A stretch of DNA of 60,000 nt from Takakia lepidozioides (GCA_030704615.1 CM060734.1:42426042-42486041); one strand, 5' to 3'. Counted from the first letter of the stretch, positions 24,101 through 34,869 are shown. Numbers and translations: made by a program. Notes: a model not told the origin generated them from the letters alone.

Positions 24101-26218
24101 TTCTCAAGGATGTGGAAAGTGAGCGCAGGCATATGGGAGACTCCATCCAATCTTCAGGAATTGATTGATTGCATGAAGAGATACTTACCTTTGGGGGCTA
24201 GAGGCTAACGTCAGTAAATGTGCAGTGGTGGCATTCAACTGGCAGTGGGGAAGCCAAGAGATTCATGTCCTCCCTTTTAACACATACCTTGGCGTTGAGT
24301 TTTCCTCCAACTGTAATTGGGAAGCACAGCTACGAAAAGTGATGCAATCTGGCAAGTGCAAAGCGTTGGGTCTCACGAAACTTTTCCACTGCAGAGGGAT
24401 CAACTCTGAAGTAAAAAAACCCATGCTTTGCCGCATTATTAGGCCTACCTTGGAGTACGCATCTGCTGTGTGGGTCGATAACTCCAACCCGGCTAAGTCT
24501 CTAGAATCCATTCAAGTGGGGTGCTCAAGGAGTGCATGTCAGCATGCTCGAAAACAGCTAATGTGGCTGTTTGGGGTGAGTTTGGCATTCCTCCCTTAAG
24601 CTCCCGACGTGGGATGAATCCAAGGTCAGATGGTGGGGTCAGCTGCAACCCATGACTAATATCAGATATCATAAGTTAATCAACTCTATATCTTGGAATC
24701 AGGAGTGCCCTATCAAACAGGCTAAGTCCTAGCGGAAGAGGGTAGAAGGGATTTTCAAGGATCTCAATCTAAGTCCGCAAGCCATGACCCTGCTGGATAA
24801 ACTTGACTTAGAGACTGAAGTTTCCAAAGCCATGTCTGTTGCCAGGAAATTATCTGATGAAAATGAAGGTAGGCAGAAAACTGCCCTGAAACTGTTTCCA
24901 GTCTGACATAGGTGACGCCATCATGGATGACCTCAAGGGTTTACCCACTCTCGGCACTTAGACTGAATTCAAATTCAGGGCGGGCAGCCTACCTTTGAAC
25001 AGCAAACAGATGCAGAGAGGAATGGGGGATTGTAAGTGCCCGTTGTGTGGGCAACCTGAAGACAATATCCACTTCCTGATTCATTGTCCTGGGTACTCTC
25101 ACCAGAGAGACACCCTCTTCAATTCCATCAAGGGAATTGTTCGCGTACCTCTAGTTACCAACTTTGGAAAGGTCGTGGCTGAGCCAAAAGCCCAGGCCCT
25201 TTTGGGGTCAAATATTGGGCAAATCACACACAGCAGATTGATGTTTGTCTGAAGGGATTTCTAGAGTATATCTGGAAAACTCGGATCAATTGCTTGTCTC
25301 AATGTAAGTCATACTACTGACATCAGCCCCTGACAGAGGTAGCTTCTGCCCCTTTGTGTTCCGCTCAAACTAGGCACAGGGTCAACGGCCACAAGGCTAC
25401 GGCAAACAGCCTCTTATGAGTACATTCTTTCTCTTTCTCTCCCACTAAAACTCTTAAGTATTAAGTATTAAAACAGCATACGAAATCCGCCAGAGCCAGT
25501 TGTGGGATTCCTGCCCACACGGGTAAGAAACTCAGCCTAAGATTTACAGAGCACTTTTGCACAGCCAATGACAGTATAGTCACAGGAAAGTGAGTTTTGA
25601 TGTATGGGCTTGTTGGGCACCATGCTAGAACATGCAGTGTTTGATTCCAACAGTGTGTTCGAGCCTCAATTCCCAACATTCTAGCTTTGGACCTACACAA
25701 ATGTCTGTATAAGATTCCAGTGCGGAGGTTCTATAAAGTTTGTCTCTGGTGGTAAATGCAGTGGGCAGAATGGAACAGTCACATGTTCAAAGCCAGTACT
25801 TCGGGCAGTTGTACCGTCTTTATGTGCAGTCCATTTCCAACAGGCCCAGAAACAGGCGGCACGTTCATTGCGGAAGGCTGGCCTGGTCTTACCTCCAGGC
25901 TCAGCATCCAAACCAACGGCACAGCTGCATTACTACATTGCTGAATACATCCGGATCATTCAAAGCAAGCGTCATGCCCTTCGTTTTGCAGCTTTACGAG
26001 CCGCAGCATCTGGACCCTCCAGCACAGTGGGTGGAGGGCAGGCAAAAGCTACCAATGGGTCTGCAGTCATTGTTCCAAAACCTCCTCCAAAGCTGGGCCC
26101 TAACACACATCTAAAAAATTCTGGTCTCAAAAGGGAGGGTGTTGGGCATCCTAGCAAGCCACCTGGGTCCATTGGAGCTGCAGCCACGGCATCTACCGAG
26201 ATGGTCTCCCGGCCCTAG
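21130..26218 (+). CDS. INO80 complex subunit D-like / KANL2-type zinc-finger protein, 383 aa
   Basis: Three exons, 21130-21364, 22025-22484 and 25762-26218 (TAG), give 1,152 nt with matching phases 1 and 2. I chose the ATG at 21130 over an in-frame GTG upstream. Exon 1 is a basic then acidic, disordered N-terminus (SDEGSDYDSESPD). Exon 2 has the family helix RRARRVRQLMKLYKAQYW and the first half of the C3HC3H-type zinc module (LRCGAQGCSAKPLPLS, FCFAHIL, LYRPCSYV). Exon 3 completes it (TCSKPVLRAVVPSLCAVHFQ) and then has the helix QLHYYIAEYIRIIQSKR. Proteins of this kind occur in the chromatin-remodelling INO80 complex or in NSL acetyltransferase complexes in the nucleus; which applies here is not shown by sequence. 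The 3.3-kb last intron contains a LINE. The C-terminus is Gly/Pro/Ala rich. Confidence 0.85.
22900..25460 (+). mobile_element. APE-type non-LTR retrotransposon (LINE), degenerate, inside an intron
   Basis: In order: an ORF1-like frame (22936-23517), the start of an APE endonuclease (SFNFSGLTNQRKQFEVGQVL then HICAGQETWE), RT blocks (NYRGIALLNAVGKRFCRVI, GQAGFLQNRGCVDHIFTLSQ, VAQGCTLSPLLFKVFINQLL), a late RT region (FNTYLGVEFSSNCNWEAQL), and a zinc-binding tail CPLCGQPEDNIHFLIHCPGY at about 25.05 kb. Most of the endonuclease is deleted and there are several frameshifts and stops. A 3' tail of about 130 bp (25309-25440) ends in CT-rich sequence. It lies in the same orientation as the host gene, whose splice sites flank it untouched. 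Confidence 0.8.
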
Positions 26219-26631
26219 GCGGCACTTCCCATGCTTTGGATGTAAGTGGCTCATTTCAGTTTCTTCCAGTGTTAGAAATTTGCTGGGTGTTATCGCAAAC
26301 AGGGTCAGGCGCGGGTCAATGGGATTCTCCCAAGTAGTGTTGATATTGGTGTCTGTGCAATTTCCATAACCCCGTAAAAGTCTGCTATATCTGCCCTAGG
26401 CACATCTGGCACCAGACTGTTATGAGTGGGGCACATAGTTGAGCTTGTATTAGACGAAGTTAGACTCTGGTTCTTTTCACTTACAACCCTGGTGCTCTAT
26501 TGGGGTGTGGTATCTTACAAAGTGGTGTTGACGTAGGCAGGTCACTGGCAGGCATGGTGCTGAGGGCGCTCAACTGATTATGCTTTTGTTTTAATCTCCA
26601 AGCTCAATTCAGGTTTGGTTGTTTATGGAAT

Positions 26632-26633
<2 letters not shown>

Positions 26634-26663
<30 letters not shown>
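26634..26663. repeat. (TC)15 dinucleotide microsatellite
   Basis: A perfect run of about 30 bp of alternating T and C. It is directly followed by a copy of the LINE 3' tail, so it may have been seeded by the CT-rich end of a LINE insertion. Confidence 0.95.
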
Positions 26664-26666
<3 letters not shown>

Positions 26667-26805
26667 ATACTACTGCTGTCAGCCCCTGACGAAGGTAGTT
26701 TCTGTCCCTTAGTGTTCCGCTCAAACTGAGCGCAGGGTCAATGTCCACAAGGCTACGGCAAACATGTCTTATGAGTATATTCTCTGTCTCTCTCTCTTGT
26801 GGCTA
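26664..26805 (+). repeat. LINE 3'-tail copy
   Basis: It matches the tail of the intronic LINE (25309-25440) closely: tcagcccctgac, ttccgctcaaact, cacaaggctacggcaaac and ttatgagta, ending in ctctgtctctctct. It is probably a severely 5'-truncated insertion. Confidence 0.75.
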
Positions 26806-27839
26806 AGTTTGTGGTAACACCACTCAAGCCTGATCCCATTATTCTGTTGGGATTTTTTCACCCAGAACAGAACGGTAAGATGGGAAACAGGGTGACTTTC
26901 CCCTAGGTCCTTACCTACAGCAGCTGCCCTATATGGTTAGAAGCCCTGGCCACTCTTCTTAAATGCGAGCAGGCAAGAGCTGAAGGAGCAGTCACCTTAC
27001 CACCGAACCATGTGCAAGGTACTCACCCAGGCTCTTTAAACACTCTGAAGTACTGCTTAGTATGGCAACACACAGAGTGGACACTATGAAGAGCTTACAT
27101 GGACTTGATGAGCTCTACACTGAATCCATGAATAATTGTGCAAACCAATGGCCTTGTATATGTGCCATTGTTTGAGTATTTGGCTCTAGTAACACGTTCC
27201 TTTGGGGAATGAGTGCTTACGGTTGTGAGACCACCACTCCCCCCCCCTGTGGAGCATGGGCTGAAATAGGCTCTTGCTGTTAGCTGAGTTGTTTACCTAC
27301 TGCTGGCTGAAATTGCTGAAAGGACCTCCCCTTACCTCTCCTCTATTTGCTAGTATGACCTGCTGCAGGAATGACATCAATAACAAGTGTAGAGTGTTTT
27401 AAGCCTGGGGTTCCACAGGGATCACTAACCTGGTGGCTTGTTGGTTGGCTGTGATGGATCCAGGTGAGGCCAATTCACCTTCTTTGTTGCAGCTACTAAG
27501 CCCAGAGACTAAGGGAGCGAGGCTTTGACCTCTCTCAAACCTCAAATCTATTTGTATATGTTGTTTTTGTACACATTCTGAATGGGTTTGAAGGATCTAT
27601 GAGCTGGTACCTACCTGGAATGGAGTTGCCTTCATGGAGACACCAGTGCACTTCCTACTTCTGCCAGGATATGAAAGTGAGGAGGAAAATCTATTTGTGA
27701 GAAGCGCCTATCTAGTGTGCATCTGATTGCCACTAAGAACACCAAAAAACTGGTTTTCCAGTAAGATATGTAAAGGTATGGAGGCAGATCTGGCCAGAGG
27801 CAGTTTGATGGTGCCTAAATTAGGCTCTTTGACATACTA

Positions 27840-27925
27840 TGTGGCACAGTCTGGCCCTATGGTATATGGTCACAAGGCTAAGGCAATCTATGTCGTATGA
27901 GTACATTCTCTCCCTCCTTCCTGTA
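27840..27925 (+). repeat. third, partial LINE 3'-tail copy
   Basis: Shares ggtcacaaggctaaggcaa and tatgagtacattctct with the tails at 25.3 and 26.7 kb. The upstream part differs. The intervening 26.8-27.8 kb shows no gene. Confidence 0.5.
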
Positions 27926-28019
27926 TGGCGAAGAGTCTAATGAGCATACGGCTTTCTTATAAAGGTTGTTTGAGACATTATGCAATGACAACTTTGAAAG
28001 GAGGATGGGATGTTGTTTG

Positions 28020-28500
28020 TAGCAACTATCATTCTTTGAAGTCAGGACCAACTTGTGATTCGTAACTTGTAAGGAACGTCTGGGGAAGGTTAAAGCCCCT
28101 GGCCCTGAGGGACTCCCTGTCGATTTTTTTGGTTCCCTTTGGAAAACAATCAGTGATGACTTTCGCTTTCTGGCTAATGGAATCATGCCTCCACAGATTC
28201 AGATTACCCTCATCCATAAAAAGGGTAATCTTCAACTACCGGCCGTTCGCGCTTTTGCTACAAAATCATTGCTAAGGCTCTCGCCATGTGTTTACAAGGT
28301 TTGCTACCATACCTCGTAAGGCCAAAGCAAACTGGTTTTATTAAAGGTTGAATGATTCTCAACAACTTGGTTTTATTTAATGAATCTCTTAGAGTGCTTG
28401 AGGCCTCTGTTCACCCTCTGGCTCTGCTAATGCTGGACTTTGAAAAGACCTTTGACAAAATCCAGTGGTCTATATTCTTTTACATTCTAGCCAAATTGAA
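28020..28500 (+). pseudogene. LINE reverse-transcriptase fragment
   Basis: Across two frames: VKAPGPEGLPVDFFGSLW, ANGIMPPQIQITLIHKKGN and a decayed FCYKIIAKAL, then VRPKQTGFIKG and LDFEKTFDKIQW. These are the fingers and palm blocks of a plant L1-type LINE RT (the P.PDG..., I.LIPK, YK...AKVLA, QTAFI.G, LDFEKAYD pattern). Frameshifts break it and the YADD block is absent. This is a different LINE lineage from the intronic one. Confidence 0.75.
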
Positions 28501-28825
28501 TCGTTTATTTCGTGGGTCAGGATATTCTTAACATCTGCCTCCAGCAGGGTTGGTAGGAACAGATTTGATAGGGACATAATAAAAAAAAATGCATCTAAAG
28601 AAATTATCAAATTCCATTTGGAAATTCTCTGCTAAAAAACCAGCATTGTTTGGATGAATTGAGATCTAATGGTCCAATGCCGTTTTCGTTAAATTGTAGG
28701 AAGTTAGGCCTGGTCCCAGACGGAGGCAGTAAACCTGTCGTGCACCTAAGCATCGTGCCACAACATACATCGCTATCCACCATACATTCTAAGCACACAA
28801 TCCTAGAAAGTTATGCCACAATGTA

Positions 28826-28965
28826 ATAATGAAAGTGAACACAGGGGAAACACTTCACTCATGAATCCACTCAATCACATAAACTAAGTCAAGCCAAGGG
28901 CACCCTTGCTAAGGGAATCCACCCTACAAAGCCCTCAACACACTGCCTCTTAATACCTAGAGCAT
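28826..28965 (-). repeat. truncated 3' LTR piece of copy 2
   Basis: Corresponds to about 36595-36735 of the 5' LTR (aatgaaagtgaacaca, actcatgaatccactcaatc, ccctacaaagccctcaacac). The LTR outer 225 bp next to integrase are missing, so the deletion breakpoint lies inside the LTR. Confidence 0.75.
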
Positions 28966-29005
28966 AATGGCGAGATTGAGAAGTTTGAAGCAGCTCATTC
29001 GAGTG

Positions 29006-29245
29006 TCACAGGCAGTGAGGGAAGCTTTGCAGATACTGTGGTTCAATCCATTTGGAGAAGTGTTCCACCATCACCAGCACATACTTGTTATGGCGAATCG
29101 TCAGTGGCAATGGGCCTGCGAAGTCAAGACTCCAACGATAGCCCAAACCCATAATGGGTAAAGGATGCAATTGTGGAGTAGGGGCGTTGAAAGAAGCCCG
29201 CACTCTATCACACACCATGCACCTTCTGAAACTCTGCAGGAGCAT
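29006..29245 (-). pseudogene. integrase stub: zinc-finger end and start of catalytic core (copy 2)
   Basis: The frame begins FRRCMVCDRVRASFNAP, the end of the HHCC module. It continues GLGYRWSLDFAGPLPLTIRH and YVLVMVEHFSKWIE, the first catalytic-D strand of a gypsy integrase core. The second D and the E are absent because the frame runs into the LTR deletion. Confidence 0.75.
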
Positions 29246-29740
29246 TCTTCAGCCCAAACGGTAAGAACCGCCATAATTGGTACAAGCAATCATTCCCATG
29301 TTGGTCAATCCCCCAGAATGTCGTCTTTTGCTTGTCAACCTCTTTGATTGGCAACTGGTGGTAACCAGATCGCAAGTCCAATGTATTAAACACCTTTGCA
29401 TGCCCAATGGCATCAAAGATCTCCTCTGGAGTTAGCATGGCATATCTATCGGACTTAGTCTAACGGTTCACAGGACGATAGTCCGCACACATCCTTCTTT
29501 CTGTCCAATTGCCATAGATATCCTTCTTAGTTGGCATCACCGTTGCCGAGGCATACTCCCCGCCTGACAACTCCACCAATCCAGCTTCGAACAACTCCAT
29601 AGTCCGTGACTGGATCAATGACCTCTTCATATCACTATACCGGTAGGGCCTTCGAAAGATTGGCGTGTCACTTGCCAAATCAATACGAATCTCCTGACCC
29701 TTCAAACTCCCCAAATCCCTCAAACCGAAGGCAAAGCAAT
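29208..29740 (-). pseudogene. gypsy reverse transcriptase, N-terminal half (copy 2)
   Basis: Two frames in tandem. 29460-29723 holds KGQEIRIDLASDTPIFRRPY, ELFEAGLVELSGGEYASATV and RMCADYRPVNR (block B). 29208-29438 holds IFDAIGHAKVFNTLDLRSGY and LPFGLKNAPAEFQK (blocks C-D). One stop separates them. The catalytic YxDD block is deleted: after AEFQK the sequence passes into integrase. Confidence 0.85.
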
Positions 29741-29949
29741 TTCTATAAGCCCTTAGAAATCGCTGGATCCTCCGTCTCTCTCCTCCGGTGATTGTAGGTC
29801 CAACATTTGGTTCCCAATTGTTCTCAATGACTACAACCTTGGGTACACCAGGCTTGGAGATAGGAGACGAATCCTTTGGTTGCTAGATAGCAACCTCTTG
29901 GACCTTGTCCACCCAATCTGACTGTGGCGTAGCCTCCACTTGCTCCGCC

Positions 29950-30509
29950 ATAGCCACCTTGAGAACATCCTCAGAGCAAGAAACATTCTCAACCTCTTCA
30001 AAAACATTGGCTACTTTGGCCTCAAATTGATCCTCAGTCCATGGCTCTCCCCACTCCTCATACTAAAGCTTGAGAGATCCAATGACTCTCTCTTTGCGCA
30101 TCTCATCCCACATTTGCCATGGGTGTTTACAACCCACGATCATGTGCTCGCCCCCACTCACTGCCTCAACCGTCCCAGTTGGCAGGGAGGATGCACCATC
30201 CGATGGGAGTGTAGAAGTAGCCATCAATGCTTGCAATCTCCATTGCTCAGCCATGCACAAGCCAATTATCAATGTCAAGCAATTTAGATCCATTGCTTGA
30301 CCCAACACTTGGCGACGTGATACCTCTGACAGAGCTGGCACATCTGTAGTGCCCGTGGTAAAACCCATTGCCCGTTCTCGCTCATCCGCATTGGGCTGTA
30401 GCACGCTGTCCCAAATCAACCTAGGACCATTGTCTCGAAAAGCATGAGACGAGGGAAAGCTCATTAACGTAGGCAAGGCTGTACGTGGCTGCCCCACTCG
30501 ATTGACCAC
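29950..30509 (-). pseudogene. methyltransferase C-terminal motifs IX-X and acidic linker (copy 2)
   Basis: ADERERAMGFTTGTTDVPAL (about 30.33-30.4 kb) and RRQVLGQAMDLNCLTLIIGL correspond in order and spacing to motif IX and motif X of DNMT3-type enzymes, including the G..TDV element that follows motif IX in that family. It is separated from the motif I-VIII frame by two stops, TAG and TGA, near 30.54 kb. In copy 1 the same codons are CAG and CGA. Downstream, toward RT, is the unknown linker. Confidence 0.65.
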
Positions 30510-30542
30510 TGCTAGAGGTGGACGGCCATCATGTCACACCCT

Positions 30543-31823
30543 CTATGGTTGCCTCCCTTGGTCCAAAATGCCCTCAACCGTGAGATTGGGTGGCCGTTGA
30601 ATGGAATCATATGCTCTCTTGAGCAGCTCTGGTGGTGCAAGATTGGTCCACCACAATCGAGGTCGATGCGCGCATAATCCCACCGCTGCTGCATCCAATA
30701 GCACCGCCGATCCAATCCAAGACCGCACCTGATGCACACTGGCCATTACCCTGGCCCGAGAATCCCTCATAAGAGGAATATTCTCCAAGATATAGGCTAG
30801 AGGTTGCACTTGCCTCGTCTGCAAGTCCCGTAACACACGCAACATCTCCCAAAACAAATGCAATCGTGCATCATGCAAGCCATTCCCATGATGCGGAGAA
30901 TGTCCTTGGCAAGGCCATCCAGCTATCACCAAGTCAATAGAATCATGCCGGTCCAAATCATCCGCCCCCAGCAAGGTAATGTCTGCTGGCCAGGCCTTTT
31001 GATACCCTTGAATTGCTAAGAGAGGCAACAACTCAGGATACCGATGTGTGAGCAAAGCGATGTGGCGCATAGAAATACGCCGAGCTATCTCATCCTTCTC
31101 CACATACAAGTATTTGCGTACTTTAATCCTTGCTTGCAACACTCCTGCAAGCCCAGTGCTCATGCCTCCAAACAGGTCTAGCAAACAAATCCCTGAGTCA
31201 GGTGGTTGCCAGGTAATGGGCACTGTATCTAAATGAGCTAACTGAGGAGGTCCATGTGATGTCACTGAACTCCCCTCACTCATCATATAGGCCTCCTGCC
31301 ATGCTTGGTGCACACACTCGCCTGCTACTCGATGCAAATTCCCAACTGTACTCCACAGTGGAATATGAACAGGCACATGAGGAAGCAAATCAGCTTTGTA
31401 TGCCAATTGTTTGTCCTCATCAGGTGGTGACCTATCATCTGCATGGCTATTGCCCTCCAAGAGCTCATCACCCCAAGCCACCACCCCTAAGAATGCAGCC
31501 AATGTGGGCATCATGTTCTTATGATCCACCGTTACATTCCTAATAAACCGCATTGGGAGCAGTGCAGATCGAGCATCCCCTGACTGCCATTCCGGCCTGT
31601 AGGATGTCGTTTCCTCCCAAAAGTCCAAAGTAAAGCCCATCGTGTATAACATAGCCCCACCAACAAGTACATCATAAGACATCGCGTCTGTAACAATGGC
31701 TTTAGCTCTCATGACAGAGCCATATGTAGGATGATCTGGCTGCAATCGAATGAAGAGCTCATGGCGTGTAATCCCTCGTGCCTTCTCTAAACCGCCAAAG
31801 ATGTTTGAATTTGGAAAGGGCAA
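30543..31823 (-). CDS. DNMT3-like cytosine-5 DNA methyltransferase domain within gypsy polyprotein
   Basis: This is an open 426-residue frame. Its first roughly 90 residues finish the protease (RGITRHELFIRLQPDHP, YDVLVGGAMLYTMGFTLDFW). A linker follows, then the methyltransferase: LDLFGGMSTGL (motif I, 31152-31175, the AdoMet-binding loop), YLYVEKDE (motif II), ITLLGADDL (motif III), DLVIAGWPCQGHS (motif IV, catalytic Cys codon 30909-30911), LFWEMLRVLRDL, ILENIPLM (motif VI, 30777-30785 encodes ENI) and HRPRLWWTNLAP (motif VIII, 30648-30665). Motifs run I to X, unlike permuted DRM enzymes. The resemblance is to DNMT3, not to CMT or MET1: no chromodomain or BAH is present. The reaction would be transfer of a methyl group from AdoMet to C5 of cytosine in DNA. 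No flanking signal suggests a separate gene, so it should be made as part of the polyprotein. Whether it was active is not shown; two stops follow immediately. Confidence 0.85.
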   Translation of the reverse strand: MPFPNSNIFGGLEKARGITRHELFIRLQPDHPTYGSVMRAKAIVTDAMSYDVLVGGAMLYTMGFTLDFWEETTSYRPEWQSGDARSALLPMRFIRNVTVDHKNMMPTLAAFLGVVAWGDELLEGNSHADDRSPPDEDKQLAYKADLLPHVPVHIPLWSTVGNLHRVAGECVHQAWQEAYMMSEGSSVTSHGPPQLAHLDTVPITWQPPDSGICLLDLFGGMSTGLAGVLQARIKVRKYLYVEKDEIARRISMRHIALLTHRYPELLPLLAIQGYQKAWPADITLLGADDLDRHDSIDLVIAGWPCQGHSPHHGNGLHDARLHLFWEMLRVLRDLQTRQVQPLAYILENIPLMRDSRARVMASVHQVRSWIGSAVLLDAAAVGLCAHRPRLWWTNLAPPELLKRAYDSIQRPPNLTVEGILDQGRQP

Positions 31824-31975
31824 GGCTCCAAATCCGCCTCTGTAAGGCCCAAGCCTGCAATTGCTGCTCTCCCCAACATCAATGGCTGTGCTCCTGAGTC
31901 CAACAAGACCCGCAGTGGCCTATACCTCCTCGTGGCTGGGCCACCCAACTGAAACACACCATCTTGATTGTCCAC
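31787..31975 (-). pseudogene. gypsy retropepsin core (copy 2)
   Basis: RYRPLRVLLDSGAQPLMLGR contains the DSGA catalytic loop of an aspartic protease. A frameshift near 31.8 kb separates it from the rest of the protease, which continues in the methyltransferase frame (FIRLQPDHP ... YDVLVGG). It lies directly downstream of gag, as in all Ty3/gypsy polyproteins. Confidence 0.8.
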
Positions 31976-32099
31976 CAGGACTACTCCACCATACTACGCT
32001 CAATGGCTAGTCTAGCTGGCAACTCTTGCAATCTTTCAGCTGCCGCTTGCCATGGCGCAGCTGTGGCTGTCTTCACCCTTGAATCTAGGGCATCCATGC

Positions 32100-33950
32100 A
32101 CTACACCTGATCCGCTATCCCCGCAGATAGTGTCGATGCATCACCACTCTCACAGAGTGCAGCTGTCAGTCTAAAAACTACAGCTGGCCGCATCCCCGGC
32201 ATTGCAATTGTCGTGGCAGAAAACAATGGAGCTTGGCAAATTGCCGTAGCCACCCCCAACAATGTACTGGCTACACCTTGCTTTGCAGTACCAACCACTG
32301 GCATTTTCCGAGCCACACCAACTCTTCCCAATGACACTCATGGCTCTACCTCTGACACACTTAGACGAGCGGATGTCATCGATGGCATAGTTGGCACTGT
32401 CTCAGCCAATGTAAAAGACTGTGGAAGCCTTGTCTGCCAGCTTGTTTCCCCTCTTTGTGGATCAAAATCCACATCCGCTCCTCTTGGCTCAGGAGCACGC
32501 GTTGCTACTTGAGTGACAGCAGCTGCAGAGTCCACATGCAATGGTCATGCAAGTGCGGCTCCACACATGAAGCCCATACCAATCTGGTCTTCCCTAGGCA
32601 TAGGAGGTTGTGCAGGTGGGGCTTGAACCTCAGGCCTTGGAGCTGGCGCAACATGAGTAGTGGCCATGGTAGCAAGACGTTGCTCTAGCTGTGGGCAAGC
32701 CTATCTACCATGCCTTGGTCATGACCTTGACCGTGACCCTGTGCTCCTTGGTTTTGGTTACGACCTCCACCACGACCTCTGCCTCATCTACCTCTCTAGA
32801 CTACATTGCCTCGTCCTCGGCCACCATTGTTCCCTTGGAACTGGCCTGGCCGTAGCTCAGGATGCAAGTCATAATAATGGGTCTCTTCATGCCCATACTT
32901 GCCACAATGCCTACACTGTAGTTGTGTAGGCTGTGTCTGTCCCGGCCCTTTGCGTCTCTCTGGGCAATCTCTCTTAACATGGGGTCCTCCACAATCCCAA
33001 CATGTCACTCCCGACTGTTGTTGGCCTGAGAATGAAGGAAGTGACCTCTGCAATTGAGATCCTCTTTGTCCTTCTCTGGGCTTCGCCTGAGCCCTTTTGT
33101 TGCCTTGAGCACGTTGGGGTAGTGGTTGTTGTTGGCTAGGAGCCCCACTTCGTTGTGTCTCCTTACCAACCCCACCATGACCACTCGCTCTCCACCATAT
33201 TGAGCTCTATCCGCTCTTCCAGCAAAAACACGTTTGCTAAGGTGGGTTGGGCTACTTGTAGGAGAGTTGCATCCCGCACCCTTCTCCTCAGCTCCTTGTC
33301 CAATATCCCATACCAGAATTGGACTGCTTGAGCTTCTATAACCCCTTGGGTTACATTTATCAAGCGCCTCATGCGCATGTAAGCCTCCCTTAAACTCTCG
33401 GCAGGCTTTCGTTGGAACTCTTGCAAACTCCGCAATTTCTCCGTCCTTATCCCCTGGTAGTTTCTCCTTAACTCCTCGAAGAACTCCACAACTGGGTTAA
33501 AGGCAGGCACGGGTGTTGGTGCTGCAGCAGGAGCTTGGGTGGACTTCCCAGCTCCTGTTCACTTGACGTCCCACTGCTGCTGCTTGCAGAAGCTGCCGGT
33601 ATAGCTGCCGGTGTCACCACTGCCCTTGTGCCTCTAGTGATGGAGACATAGTCAAGTGACCAATACACCCACCATTCCTCAATCTCCACCTCATGTCCCC
33701 GCCTAAACTCATGGTAGTCATCCATGGGCGGCCCCTCAAGGTGCTGAAACAGCCCCTTCCACGCCATAAAAGGCGTAAACAGTTGTGGATTGCGCATCTG
33801 CTGCAAATCACACCAACTATCAAACTCTTGTATGAAGTCATCAAGCTCGATGGTGCCCACAGCTCCAGAGTACCTACGTGGCCCCTTGGTAGCTCCATAC
33901 ATCTCCTCCATCGTGTCCCACAACAATGGCACGGAAATGACTTGCACCCT
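32100..33950 (-). pseudogene. gypsy gag: capsid, zinc knuckles, basic and Pro-rich tail (copy 2)
   Basis: The N-terminal frame (33468-33947) includes IELDDFIQEFDSWCDLQQM and FMAWKGLFQHLEGPPMDDY. The next (33163-33510) has VVEFFEELRRNYQGIRTEKL, LREAYMRMRRLINVTQGV and VQFWYGILDKELRRR, a retrotransposon gag capsid domain. Downstream come knuckle CWDCGGPHVKRDC, a second knuckle CRHCGKYGHEETH missing its last cysteine, and a GGRGR stretch. Three frames are used, so at least two frameshifts have occurred. Confidence 0.8.
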
Positions 33951-34869
33951 CGGCGAGAATCCTCCTACTCCAAGTCTGAACCTTCCTCAGAAGACACTGA
34001 AGGTGAAGGTGGCCTAAACCGCACAGCTCGTCTTGTATACCCACTAGTATCGTTGGTGCTCGTACCGGCACTCTCCTCAGCAACTGGTGGCACCTCCGTG
34101 ATGAAACTCACAACCACACCTGTTGTAAACCTGTCTCTAATCCCCCTTTCCACAAGGTAACCGGGTAGAGAACTTGTTGCAGCTTATGGCTTAGACTACT
34201 AGGTTTGTAACATAAACCTGCACCTGCATCCACCGCAAGTACTCTTATGGTCTGCTGGTCATCAACCCAGCCTCACCATAAGAGAAACAATGATGGTTTG
34301 ACTGGTCATCACCCCAACCTCACCACCGACAGCACACTCTAGGATTGACCGGTGATCAAATCCGGACCAACCTCCTATGAAAACAAGCGCCCACACAAAG
34401 CGCTAACATGGCGCACAGTCAAGCATGCAGGTGTGGAGGGGATCCAAACACAAGAAAATCAAGACAACAACTCCCCTTCACCAAAAACACTCCACAGTGT
34501 CGCTCCTGCAATGACACCCCAGCCCAAACCCGGACTGACTCTTGCCTCCACCTACGGAAAGGTTTTGGCCTACAGAGAGGGTGAAAGACTACAAGGAAGA
34601 GAGACTAAAGCAATTCCTAATCCCAGCATGCCCTCATCCCACTACCCTATCTCCACACTCTCTTGCTTGAACAATAGACAAGACTACCTTTCAAGGGTCT
34701 CTCAAATAACTCTCCAGGAGCCCTCAAGAATATGTTTCTCAAACAATCTCACTAAGGCTCCCAATCCTTGCACAATGGGACTCCAAAACAGTACACCACG
34801 GCCCCAAGAGCCTGCCAAAACTTAGCCCTCGAGGACCCCAAATAGTCCCTCATACAAGTCGCCAAAGAC

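Noticed and set aside
30063-30509. Separate small gene downstream of the methyltransferase
   Set aside because: Its sequence matches the motif IX-X end and linker of the same polyprotein in copy 1, so it is a piece cut off by stop mutations.
30543-31823. Methyltransferase as a host DRM or CMT gene interrupted by a retroelement
   Set aside because: Motif order is not the DRM permutation, no chromodomain or BAH is present, and the same placement between protease and RT occurs in two copies.
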